DNA of 64,000 bases, taken from Streptomyces sp. NBC_01314. Lineage in GTDB: Bacteria > Actinomycetota > Actinomycetes > Streptomycetales > Streptomycetaceae. The position numbers were made by a program, and so were the translations under genes. How positions within the stretch are numbered: the stretch's first letter is position 1; each line of letters begins with the position of its first letter. Location: positions 2,790,001-2,854,000 of the forward strand of contig NZ_CP108394.1 in NCBI RefSeq assembly GCF_041435215.1, given 5' to 3'. Positions 1 to 8,441 of this stretch are shown here, piece by piece. The notes below the pieces were generated by a model. It ran no database searches. It had not been told where the DNA came from and saw only the letters and a list, made by a program, of their open reading frames with translations.

Positions 1-156
1 GGGGATTCACCTCGGCCCTGACCAGGCCTGAATCAATTCCGCCACACACGTCACCGCTTTCCGTTCCCGCAACTCCCCCCTCATTCTGTCATTCCGCGCG
101 CCGTCCCGTTCACCCCCGGGCGCCTTCCATCGCAATACCTGTCGCGGAGAAATTCA
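1..156 (+). other. Upstream region of the NRPS operon
   Basis: No gene seen. The stretch is less GC-rich than the coding regions, as expected for a promoter region, and ends in a GGAGA ribosome binding site at 146-150, six bases before the ATG at 157. I could not place -35/-10 boxes with confidence. The window starts here, so further genes of the cluster may lie to the left. Confidence 0.4.
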
Positions 157-2667
157 ATGACATTGCCAGCGCCACGACCCGTGGTGGAAGAACCGGGCGA
201 GGTCCAGGGGGCCGAGCCGGAAGCAGCGGAATCGTACACCGCCACCGAACAACTACTGGCCGAACTTTTGGCCGACGTCGCACGCGTCGAACACGTGCCC
301 GCAGAAAGCAATTTCTTCGACGACCTCGGTGCCAACTCGCTGACGATGGCGCATTTCTGTGCCCGCGTCCGGAAGCACCCCGATCTGCCGTCGGTGTCCA
401 TCCGGGACGTCTACGGCCACCCCACGGTCCGTCGCCTCGCCACCGCGTTGACCGAGGCGCCGGGACCGCCGGCCGCCCCGCCGGTGCCCGCCGAGCCCGC
501 ACCCCCGGGCAGTACCTTCCGATACGCCCTGTGCGGGGCCCTGCAGTTGCTCCTTTTCGCCGGCTTCTGCCTGCTCGCCACCTCTGGATACGTACAGGGG
601 TACGAGTGGGTGGCGGACGCCTCGGGACTCGCCGAGATCTACCTGCGGTCGGCCGGCTTCGGCGCGCTCGCCTTCCTCGCCCTGTGCACCCTGCCGATCG
701 CCGCCAAGTGGCTGCTGATCGGGCGGTGGAAGCCCGTGGAGTTTCCCGTGTGGGGCCCGGCGTATCTGCGGTTCTGGATCGTCAAGGCACTGCTGCGCAC
801 CAGTCCGATGATCCTGTTCGTCGGCAACCCGCTGTACGTGCTGTTCCTGCGTGCCCTCGGCGCCCGCATCGGACCGGGCGTCACGATCCTCAGCCACACC
901 GTCCCGGTCTGCGCCGACCTGCTGACGATCGGCGCGGGCACGGTGATCCGCAAGGACTCCTCCTTCCTCTGCTACCGGGCGCGCGCCGGGCGCATCCGCA
1001 CCGGCCCGGTGACCCTCGGCCGGGACGTCTTCGTCGGCGAGCACACCGTCCTCGACATCGGCACCGCCATGGGCGACGGATCCCAGCTCGGCCACTCCTC
1101 CGCGCTGCGCGCCGACGAGTCGGTCCCGGCCTCGGAGCGTTGGCACGGCTCACCGGCCCGGCGCACGGACGTGGACCACATCCGAGTAGCCCCGCTCCCG
1201 TGCCACACACTCCGGCGGGCCGGATACGGGCTGGCCACCCTGCTCCAGACATTCCTGCTGTACGTGCCGCTGACCGTCGGCGGCTCCTATCTGCTGCTCA
1301 TCGCGGCGCCCGAACTGGACACCCTGCTCGACCCGGCGTCGCGGCACATCTCCTCGGCGCGCTTCTACATCGAGGCGACGGCCCTGTCGCTCGCGCTGTT
1401 CGCCGGCTCGATCGTCCTCGGAGCCGTCGTCGTGTTCGCCGTGCCGCGGCTGCTGCGCCCGCTGGTGAAACCGGACGTCACCTATCCGCTGTACGGCTTC
1501 CACTACTCGGTGCACCGCGCGATCGCCCGCCTGACCAACCTCAGGTTCTTCACATGGCTGTGCGGCGACAGTTCGTACATCGTCCCCTGCCTCAAGGCCC
1601 TCGGGTACGACCTCTCACGCGTCGACCAGACCGGGTCCAACTTCGGCACCGCGGTGCAGCACGAGACGCCGTACCTGGTGAAGGTCGGCAGCGGCACGAT
1701 GGTCGCGGACGGGCTGTCGGTCATGAACGCGGACTACTCCGCCACGTCGTTCCGGGTGTCCCGGACGGTGATCGGCGGGCACAACTTCCTGGGCAATCTC
1801 ATCGCCTACCCGATCGGCGGCCGGACCGGCGAGAACTGTCTGCTGGCCACCAAGGTCCTGGTCCCGCTCGACGGCGAGATCCGCGAAGGGGTCGGGCTGC
1901 TCGGCTCGCCGCCCTTCGAGATCCCCCGCTCGGTGGAGCGCGACAGCCGCTTCGACCATCTGCGCGAGGGCGAGGAACTGCGCCGGCGGCTCGCCGCCAA
2001 GAACCGCTTCAACCTGCGCTCGATGGGACTGTTCCTGTTCCTGCGCTGGCTGCACACCTTCGCGCTGACCGTGCTCGGCTTCACGGCCTTCGACCTGTAC
2101 GGGCACGGGGACGGCATCGCGGGACTGCTCGCGCTCGCCGCGCTGCCCCTGACGGCGCTGGTGTTCACCGTCCTCTACTACGCGCTGGTGGAACGGTCCC
2201 TGACCCGCTTCCGGCCGCTGCGGCCACGGTTGTGCTCCATCTACGACCCCGTCTTCTGGCGGCAGGAACGGCTGTGGAAGCTGCCGGACAAACACCTGGA
2301 GGTGCTCAACGGCACCCCGTACAAGAGCCTCGTCTGGCGGCTGCTGGGGGTGCGGATCGGGCGCCGGGTCTTCGACGACGGGGTGTTCATCACCGAGCGG
2401 ACGCTGACGGCCGTCGGGGACGACTGCACGCTCGCGGCCGGCAGCAAGATCCAGGCACATTCGCAGGAGGACGGCACCTTCAAGTCCGACCACGTCACGA
2501 TCGGCGCCGGCAGCACGCTGGAGGTCCAGGCGTTCGTCCACTACGGCGTCGTGCTGGGCGAGGGGGCCGTGCTCGCGCCCGACTCCTTCCTGATGAAGGG
2601 CGAGGAGGTGCCGCCGCACGCGCGCTGGGGCGGGAACCCGGCGACGGAGAACAGCGGATCACGGTGA
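157..2667 (+). CDS. Carrier-domain protein with Pls/PosA-type membrane terminal region
   Basis: 836 residues. Residues about 28-98 form a peptidyl carrier domain with the phosphopantetheine motif LGANSLTM (Ser61). The rest has the Pls/PosA layout: about six membrane segments (roughly 125-145, 165-190, 355-385, 405-430, 627-650, 655-680) around three soluble left-handed beta-helix acyltransferase-like domains (about 236-330, 450-600, 720-830). In epsilon-poly-lysine synthetase (Pls) these tandem domains make isopeptide bonds iteratively, replacing condensation and thioesterase domains. Unlike Pls there is no adenylation domain in this chain; the next gene supplies one, so loading must occur in trans. 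Inferred role: membrane-bound oligomerisation or amide formation on a diaminopropionate-type monomer. The fold assignment is firm, the product is not known. Confidence 0.85.
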   Translation: MTLPAPRPVVEEPGEVQGAEPEAAESYTATEQLLAELLADVARVEHVPAESNFFDDLGANSLTMAHFCARVRKHPDLPSVSIRDVYGHPTVRRLATALTEAPGPPAAPPVPAEPAPPGSTFRYALCGALQLLLFAGFCLLATSGYVQGYEWVADASGLAEIYLRSAGFGALAFLALCTLPIAAKWLLIGRWKPVEFPVWGPAYLRFWIVKALLRTSPMILFVGNPLYVLFLRALGARIGPGVTILSHTVPVCADLLTIGAGTVIRKDSSFLCYRARAGRIRTGPVTLGRDVFVGEHTVLDIGTAMGDGSQLGHSSALRADESVPASERWHGSPARRTDVDHIRVAPLPCHTLRRAGYGLATLLQTFLLYVPLTVGGSYLLLIAAPELDTLLDPASRHISSARFYIEATALSLALFAGSIVLGAVVVFAVPRLLRPLVKPDVTYPLYGFHYSVHRAIARLTNLRFFTWLCGDSSYIVPCLKALGYDLSRVDQTGSNFGTAVQHETPYLVKVGSGTMVADGLSVMNADYSATSFRVSRTVIGGHNFLGNLIAYPIGGRTGENCLLATKVLVPLDGEIREGVGLLGSPPFEIPRSVERDSRFDHLREGEELRRRLAAKNRFNLRSMGLFLFLRWLHTFALTVLGFTAFDLYGHGDGIAGLLALAALPLTALVFTVLYYALVERSLTRFRPLRPRLCSIYDPVFWRQERLWKLPDKHLEVLNGTPYKSLVWRLLGVRIGRRVFDDGVFITERTLTAVGDDCTLAAGSKIQAHSQEDGTFKSDHVTIGAGSTLEVQAFVHYGVVLGEGAVLAPDSFLMKGEEVPPHARWGGNPATENSGSR

Positions 2668-2681
2668 ATCGGGGGAAAGAA

Positions 2682-5156
2682 ATGGATCGGTCGGAGTCGG
2701 GCGACGCTGCCCGGAAGTACTGGCACGAGGTGCTCACCGCCGGGGGGCGGACCGTGGTTCCGCGGTGGAGCACCGATCCGGCGAAGGGGGTGGCCGCCTG
2801 CGAAGTGGCGCTCCCGGAGGGGTTGTCGACCGCCACTGACGGTACGGCCGCGCTGCTCGCCGCCCATGCGAAGGTGCTCGCCGCGCTGTCGGGCGAGGGC
2901 GAGATCACCACCGGCTGGGTGGAGGACGGCCGCATGCTGCCGTGCCGGCTCACCGCCGCGCCCGGCGGCACCTGGCGCGCACTGCTGGAGCACACCCACC
3001 GGGTCACCGCGGAGCTGCTGACGCACGCCGCGTTCCCGGTGGCCGCCCTGCGGCACGAACTCGGTCTCACCGAGCCACCGTTCGAGACGGTGCTCGACAC
3101 GAGCGGGGGCGACGGCGACCTCGGCGAGGACGTCGTCCTGCGGGTGGGGCTGGTGCACCGCGACGACGGTCCGGCGCTGCGGCTGCGGTACCGCACGGAC
3201 GTGCTCGACGAGGATGGCGCGGCCCGGATCGCCGGGTACCACGTCACCGCCCTCACTCTGCTGGCCACCGAACCGGACGCCGGGCACGGGCGGCGGAGTC
3301 TGGTGTCGGACGACGAACTCCGTCACCAGCTGGACGGGTTGGCCGGGCCGCACCACGAACTGCCCGACCGCCGGGTGCACGAGCTGTTCGAGCAGCGGGT
3401 CGTGGCCCACCCGGACGCGGTCGCGGCCGTCCACGGCGACCGGAGCTGGACCTACCGCGAGCTCAACTCCCGTGCCAACCAGCTCAGTCGGGCCCTGCTG
3501 GTCCGGGGCCTCGGCCACGAGGGCGTCGTCGCGGTGGTGACCGAGCGGAACCTCGACTGGATGGCGGCCGTCCTCGCGGTGTTCAAGGCGGGCGGCGCCT
3601 ATCTGCCCGTGGAGCCGCACTTCCCCGCCGAGCGCATCGCCACCACGCTCGCCCACGCCGGGTGCGAGCTGGTACTCACCGAGCGGGGCAGCACGGCCAC
3701 GCTGGACCGGGCCCTGTCCACGCTGCCCGGGACGCAGCGGCTGCTCGTCGAGGACGCGTACGACGAGGCCCACCCGGACTCCGACCTCGGTATGGAGATC
3801 GCGCCGGACCGGCTCGCGTACATCTACTTCACGTCCGGTTCCACGGGCGAGCCCAAGGGCGCGATGTGCGAGCACGCCGGGATGCTCAACCACCTCCTCG
3901 CCAAACTCGACGACCTCGGCATCGGCGAGGGCGACGTGGTCGCACAGACCGCGCCCCAGTGCTTCGACATCTCCCTGTGGCAACTGCTGGCCGCGCCGCT
4001 GGCCGGCGGGCGGACGTTGCTCGTGGAGCAGGAGGTGATCCTGGACGTCGGACGGTTCGTCGACCGGATCGCCGACGGCCGAGTGAACGTGGTCCAGGTC
4101 GTGCCGTCGTACCTGGAGGCGGTCCTCGCCCATCTGGAGCGGCACCCCCGGGAACTGCCCGAGCTGCGCCGGGTGTCGGTCACCGGGGAGGCGCTGAAGA
4201 AGGAGCTGGCGGAGCGCTGGTTCGCCACCGGACCGGGGACACCCCTGGTCAACGCCTACGGGCTGACCGAGACCTCGGACGACACCAACCACGAGGTGAT
4301 GGACCGGGCTCCCGAGGGGGGCCGGGTGCCCCTGGGCCGTCCCGTGCGCAACGTCCGCGTGTACGTCGTCGACGAGCATCTCCGCCTCGTGCCGCTGGGC
4401 GCGCCGGGGGAGATCGTCTTCTCCGGGGTGTGCGTCGGGCGGGGATACGTCAACGATCCCGAGCGCACCGCGCGGGCGTTCACCGGCGACCCGTACCGGC
4501 CCGGCGAGCGGCTCTACCGCAGCGGGGACCACGGGCGCTGGCGGCCCGACGGCAAGCTGGAGTTCCTCGGCCGCCGGGACACCCAGGTCAAGGTGCGCGG
4601 CTTCCGCATCGAGATCGGCGAGGTGGAGAACACGCTGCTCAAGGTGGCGGGTGTGCGGGACGGCGCGGTGGTGGTCGCCGGGGGTGCGCGTCTGGTCGCC
4701 TTCCACTCCGGCCGGCCGATCGCGGTCGAGGAGCTGCGGGACCGGCTGGCGGCCTCGCTGCCGGCGTACATGGTGCCGTCGGTGTTCCACTGGCGCGAGA
4801 GTCTGCCGCTGACCGGCAACGGCAAGATCGACCGGCGGACGCTGACGACGCTGGCCGAGGAACTCGACGCGGCGGAGAGCGGGTCGGGCGAGCCGCCGGC
4901 GACGCCGACCGAGGAGCGGCTGGCTGCCGCGTGGGCCGGGGTGCTCGGGGTGCCACGGGCCCGGATCGGCCGGCACGACCACTTCTTCGACCGGGGCGGC
5001 ACCTCGCTGTCGGCGGTGAAGCTCGCGATCGCGCTGGAGCGGGCGGTGTCCCCCAAGGACGTGACCGCGCATCCGGTCCTGTCCGAGCTGGCCGGACTGA
5101 TCGACACGAGGGCCGTCGCGCACACCGTCGCCGGCACCGCGGGGAGGTCGTCGTGA
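2682..5156 (+). CDS. NRPS protein: vestigial condensation part, adenylation domain, carrier domain
   Basis: 824 residues; ATG preceded by a GGGGGAAAG ribosome binding site, 14 bases after the previous stop. Residues about 230-735 are an amino-acid adenylation domain with FTSGSTGEPKG, NAYGLTE, YRSGDHG and NGKIDRR motifs. Residues about 745-815 are a carrier domain (FFDRGGTSLSA, Ser775). Residues 1-220 look like the second half of a condensation domain, but the catalytic HHxxxDG motif is absent, so this part is probably non-catalytic. My manual alignment of the selectivity pocket reads D-I-W-Q-S-T-A-D-D-K; the two acidic residues would suit a basic side chain, and the SbnA/SbnB genes downstream point to L-2,3-diaminopropionate. 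Substrate is inference. No MbtH partner is visible in the window. Confidence 0.9.
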   Translation: MDRSESGDAARKYWHEVLTAGGRTVVPRWSTDPAKGVAACEVALPEGLSTATDGTAALLAAHAKVLAALSGEGEITTGWVEDGRMLPCRLTAAPGGTWRALLEHTHRVTAELLTHAAFPVAALRHELGLTEPPFETVLDTSGGDGDLGEDVVLRVGLVHRDDGPALRLRYRTDVLDEDGAARIAGYHVTALTLLATEPDAGHGRRSLVSDDELRHQLDGLAGPHHELPDRRVHELFEQRVVAHPDAVAAVHGDRSWTYRELNSRANQLSRALLVRGLGHEGVVAVVTERNLDWMAAVLAVFKAGGAYLPVEPHFPAERIATTLAHAGCELVLTERGSTATLDRALSTLPGTQRLLVEDAYDEAHPDSDLGMEIAPDRLAYIYFTSGSTGEPKGAMCEHAGMLNHLLAKLDDLGIGEGDVVAQTAPQCFDISLWQLLAAPLAGGRTLLVEQEVILDVGRFVDRIADGRVNVVQVVPSYLEAVLAHLERHPRELPELRRVSVTGEALKKELAERWFATGPGTPLVNAYGLTETSDDTNHEVMDRAPEGGRVPLGRPVRNVRVYVVDEHLRLVPLGAPGEIVFSGVCVGRGYVNDPERTARAFTGDPYRPGERLYRSGDHGRWRPDGKLEFLGRRDTQVKVRGFRIEIGEVENTLLKVAGVRDGAVVVAGGARLVAFHSGRPIAVEELRDRLAASLPAYMVPSVFHWRESLPLTGNGKIDRRTLTTLAEELDAAESGSGEPPATPTEERLAAAWAGVLGVPRARIGRHDHFFDRGGTSLSAVKLAIALERAVSPKDVTAHPVLSELAGLIDTRAVAHTVAGTAGRSS

Positions 5157-6232
5157 GCTTCCTCAGCCGCCGCCGCGCTGCCGGGCGCCGCCGGAAGGAC
5201 ACGGCGACGCCCCCGTCGTCCTCGGCTCCCCCGCTCCTGCCGGGCATCGAGACATCACCGGGCAGGCCCCCACTCCTCACCGTCTCCCCCGCCGAACCCG
5301 CCTCCGACTGGGCGGCCGGACAGCGGGACGCCCTGCGTGCCGTCGTCGCCGAGCACGGTGCGGTCCTCGTGCGCGGTCTCGGGCTGCGGGACGCGGCCGA
5401 AGTCGGAGCGGTCTTCCGCGGGTTGACCGACACGCTGATGGTCGAGAAGGAGGCCTTCGCGCCCCGGCCGACGTACGGCGAAGGCGTGTACTCGTCGACG
5501 GCCTGGCCGTCGAACCAACCGATGTGCATGCACCACGAGTTGAGCTACACGCAGGAGTTCCCCGGGCTGATGCTCTTCGCCTGCCTCGAAGCCCCCGGGC
5601 GGGGCGGGGCGACCGGCGTCGCCGACGCGGAGGCCGTACTGGCCGCGCTGCCGCCCGAGTTGACCAAACGGTTCGAACGGGACGGCTGGCTGCTGACCCG
5701 CTCGTACAACGACGAGATCGGCGCGTCGGTCGCCGAGGCGTTCGGCACCGACGACCGGACCGTCGTCGAGGCCTACTGCCGGGCGCACGCCATCGAGTTC
5801 GCCTGGCGGCCCGACGGCTCCCTGCACACCCGACAGCGGCGCGCCGCGGTGCTCCGGCATCCGGTGACCGGCCGTCGCTGCTGGTTCAACCAGATCGCGT
5901 TCCTCAACGAGTGGACCATGGACGCCGAGGTGCGCGAGTACCTGGTGGACATGTACGGGGCCGAGGGACTGCCCTTCAACACCCGCTACGGCGACGGCGA
6001 TCCGATCGGCGCCGACGTCGTCGAGACGCTCAACGCGATCTACGAGGCGCACACCGTCCGTGAACCGTGGCGCTCCGGTGACCTGCTCCTTGTCGACAAC
6101 ATCCGCTCCGCCCACAGCCGTGAGCCCTACGAGGGGCCGCGCGAGGTGCTGGTGGGCCTGGCCGACCCGGTACGGCCGACCGGCCGCGGCACACGGGACT
6201 GCGACTCGAAGGACGAGGTGAGCTTCACATGA
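5153..6232 (+). CDS. TauD/TfdA-like Fe(II)/2-oxoglutarate oxygenase
   Basis: 359 residues; the GTG start overlaps the stop of the NRPS gene (GTGA), indicating translational coupling. Iron-binding motif H-x-E at His127-Glu129 (context CMHHELSY), distal His in NIRSAHSREPY and a following Arg (PREVLVGL) for 2-oxoglutarate: the clavaminate synthase/TauD fold. Relatives in NRPS clusters such as SyrP hydroxylate carrier-bound amino acids, and DdaC of the dapdiamide pathway epoxidises a carrier-bound fumaramoyl-diaminopropionate. By context it should hydroxylate or epoxidise the residue held on one of the two carrier domains. The first 45 residues are basic and proline/serine-rich and seem disordered. 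The family is well supported, the exact reaction is inferred. Confidence 0.88.
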   Translation: MSFLSRRRAAGRRRKDTATPPSSSAPPLLPGIETSPGRPPLLTVSPAEPASDWAAGQRDALRAVVAEHGAVLVRGLGLRDAAEVGAVFRGLTDTLMVEKEAFAPRPTYGEGVYSSTAWPSNQPMCMHHELSYTQEFPGLMLFACLEAPGRGGATGVADAEAVLAALPPELTKRFERDGWLLTRSYNDEIGASVAEAFGTDDRTVVEAYCRAHAIEFAWRPDGSLHTRQRRAAVLRHPVTGRRCWFNQIAFLNEWTMDAEVREYLVDMYGAEGLPFNTRYGDGDPIGADVVETLNAIYEAHTVREPWRSGDLLLVDNIRSAHSREPYEGPREVLVGLADPVRPTGRGTRDCDSKDEVSFT

Positions 6233-7269
6233 CCGAGGTTCCGGGTTTCGCCGTGATCTCCGGCGCCCAGGTGCAACAGGCCCTGCGGGGCCGGGAACGG
6301 GAGATCGTCGAACTGGTCGAGTCCGCCTACCTGTTGCACGGGGACGGCGACACGGGCGACACGGTCAATCCGCCGTCGTACTTCCTCCGTTTCCCCGACC
6401 GTCCGTCCTCGCGGATCATCGCGCTGCCCGCCTCGCTGGGCGGGAAGTTCCAGGTGGACGGGTTGAAATGGGTCTCCAGCTTCCCGGAGAACACGGCGGG
6501 CGGGCTGCCGCGCGCCTCCGCCGTGCTGATCCTCAACGATCACACCACCGGGTATCCGTTCGCGTGTCTGGAGGCCTCCATCATCAGCGCCACGCGGACG
6601 GCCGCGTCGGCGGCGCTGGCGGCCGACCGGCTGAGCGCGCGCCGCGCGGCGCCGCGTCCGGCGCGGGTGGGCTTCCTCGGCACGGGTCTGATCGCCCGGT
6701 ACATCCACACGTTCCTCGCGGCGACCGGATTCGAGTTCGAGGAGGTGGGGGTGCACGACCTGTCCGCGGACAGCGCGACCGGGTTCCGGGGGTATCTGGA
6801 GCGGTCCGGGGCGGGCGGGCGGGCGACCGTGTACGACAGCGCCGAGGACGTGATCCGGGCGAGTGACCTGGTGGTCTTCGCGACGATCGCGGGCGAGCCG
6901 CACATCCGTGAACCGAAGTGGTTCGCCCACAACCCACTGGTGCTGCACGTGTCGCTGCGCGATCTCGCGCCCGAGGTGCTGCTCGCGTCGGCCAACTTCG
7001 TCGACGACGTCGAGCACTGCCTCAAGGCGAACACGTCACCGCACCTGACCGAACAGCTCACCGGCGCACGGGACTTCCTCGACGGAACGCTCCACGACGT
7101 CCTCACCGGCCGGGCGACCGTGCCGGCGGACCGTCCGGTGGTCTTCTCGCCCTTCGGCCTCGGGGTCCTCGACCTCGCGGTCGGCGGTCGTGTTCACGAC
7201 GAAGTGGCCCGCTCCGGCGGACTGCGGGTCGTGGACGACTTCTTCCACGAGCTGCGCCGCCACGGCTGA
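6229..7269 (+). CDS. sbnB: 2,3-Diaminopropionate biosynthesis dehydrogenase SbnB
   Basis: 346 residues of the ornithine cyclodeaminase/mu-crystallin family, starting in an ATGA overlap with the oxygenase gene. SbnB oxidises N-(1-amino-1-carboxy-2-ethyl)-glutamate with NAD+, releasing L-2,3-diaminopropionate and 2-oxoglutarate. The Rossmann nucleotide-binding turn VGFLGTGLIARY lies near residue 145 and the family's substrate-side motif GLKWVSSFPEN near residue 80. The adjacent SbnA homologue is its normal partner, which favours SbnB over a plain ornithine cyclodeaminase. The 2-oxoglutarate it releases is also a cosubstrate of the neighbouring oxygenase. Confidence 0.88.
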   Translation: MTEVPGFAVISGAQVQQALRGREREIVELVESAYLLHGDGDTGDTVNPPSYFLRFPDRPSSRIIALPASLGGKFQVDGLKWVSSFPENTAGGLPRASAVLILNDHTTGYPFACLEASIISATRTAASAALAADRLSARRAAPRPARVGFLGTGLIARYIHTFLAATGFEFEEVGVHDLSADSATGFRGYLERSGAGGRATVYDSAEDVIRASDLVVFATIAGEPHIREPKWFAHNPLVLHVSLRDLAPEVLLASANFVDDVEHCLKANTSPHLTEQLTGARDFLDGTLHDVLTGRATVPADRPVVFSPFGLGVLDLAVGGRVHDEVARSGGLRVVDDFFHELRRHG

Positions 7270-7316
7270 CCCGCGGGGCACGGCGAGTACGACATTGCAC
7301 AACCAGGGGGGCCGCA

Positions 7317-8327
7317 GTGCCAGTCATATCCGTTCCCACGGACTTCAACGAGGAGGAGCTGTACGTCGATCTGCGACAGGTCGTCGGACACAGGCTCTTC
7401 CTGAAGTGCGAGGGCTTCAACTTCGCCGGCTCGATCAAGCTCAAGGCCGCGTCCGAGATGGTGCGGGCCGCCGAACGGGAGGGACGTATCGGGCCGGGCT
7501 CGACGCTCGTGGAGTCGTCGTCCGGCAATCTGGGCGTCGCGCTGAGCATGATCGCGGCGAGCCGGGGCTACCGGTTCGTGTGTGTGACCGATTCCCGGTG
7601 CAATCCACAGACCCGGCGCATGATCGAGGCGCTGGGCAGCCGGGTGCACGTCATCTCCGAGCCCGACCCGCACGGCGGTTTCCTCGGCGCCCGGATCGCG
7701 TACGTCCGCGCGCTGTGCGCCACCGACCAGCGGTACGTGTGGCTCGACCAGTACACCAATCAGGCGAACTGGCAGGCGCACTACCGCACCACCGCGCCCG
7801 CCGTCGCCCGGCAGTTCCCGCGTCTGGACGTGCTGTTCGTGGGGGTCGGCACCTCGGGGACGCTGATGGGCTGCGCCCAGTGGTTCTGGGAGCGGCGGCG
7901 CCGGGTGCGGATCGTCGCCGTGGACAGCGTCGGTTCGGTCGCGTTCGGCGGGGCGCCGGGCCGCCGGATGATCCCGGGTCTCGGCACGAGTGTGACCCCC
8001 GCGCTGCTCGACGCGTCCTACGTGGACGACGTCGTCCGGGTGGAGGAGCCCGACACCGTACGGGCCTGCCACCGCATGGCCCGGCGCGGCTTCCTCTTCG
8101 GGGGCTCCACCGGCACGGTCGTCAGCGGCGCCACCGAGTGGCTGTCCCGCAACGGCTCTCCCGAGACCACGGCGGTGGCGATCTCCCCGGACCTCGGGGA
8201 GCGCTACCTCGACACCGTCTACCGGCCGGGCTGGCCGCTGGAGCAGTACGGGGAGGCCGTACTGGACCCGGAGGAGGAGTTCGGAACGGGCGACGTGGGG
8301 ACGGGCGAGCTGGCGGCGCCCGTCTGA
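7317..8327 (+). CDS. sbnA: 2,3-Diaminopropionate biosynthesis PLP synthase SbnA
   Basis: 336 residues, fold-type II PLP enzyme of the cysteine synthase family. SbnA joins O-phospho-L-serine and L-glutamate into the amino-carboxyethyl glutamate substrate of SbnB. The probable Schiff-base lysine is Lys41 (context FAGSIKLKAA), followed by the asparagine loop ESSSGNLG and a phosphate-binding GTSGT loop. The GTG start at 7317 follows a GGGGGG-rich ribosome binding site, 47 bases after sbnB. It is not a housekeeping cysteine synthase by context: it sits with sbnB and the NRPS genes. Last gene of the operon; a hairpin terminator follows. Confidence 0.88.
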   Translation: MPVISVPTDFNEEELYVDLRQVVGHRLFLKCEGFNFAGSIKLKAASEMVRAAEREGRIGPGSTLVESSSGNLGVALSMIAASRGYRFVCVTDSRCNPQTRRMIEALGSRVHVISEPDPHGGFLGARIAYVRALCATDQRYVWLDQYTNQANWQAHYRTTAPAVARQFPRLDVLFVGVGTSGTLMGCAQWFWERRRRVRIVAVDSVGSVAFGGAPGRRMIPGLGTSVTPALLDASYVDDVVRVEEPDTVRACHRMARRGFLFGGSTGTVVSGATEWLSRNGSPETTAVAISPDLGERYLDTVYRPGWPLEQYGEAVLDPEEEFGTGDVGTGELAAPV

Positions 8328-8344
8328 GCCGGCATCCGCGAGTG

Positions 8345-8373
8345 CGGCGCCGGACGGTTCCGGTCCGGCGCCG
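8345..8373 (+). terminator. Hairpin terminator after the NRPS operon
   Basis: Perfect 11-bp stem (8345-8355 with 8363-8373) and a 7-base loop, 17 bases after the sbnA stop. No T-run follows, which is usual for Streptomyces. It marks the probable right border of the cluster. Confidence 0.7.
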
Positions 8374-8441
8374 GACTCCTGCCCGCCGGACGCCGGTGAG
8401 CGTCGCCGTGACGACGCGAGGCCGACGGGTAGGTTCCTGTC

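Noticed and set aside
531..2681. Long + strand frame running into the NRPS gene from 531
   Set aside because: Arg/Pro-rich translation typical of a shadow frame over the membrane protein gene; the true NRPS start is the ATG at 2682 with a ribosome binding site.
2541..5123. 860-codon minus-strand frame opposite the NRPS gene
   Set aside because: Composition is His/Arg/Gly/Pro-rich with no family motif; the + strand frame has all adenylation and carrier motifs.
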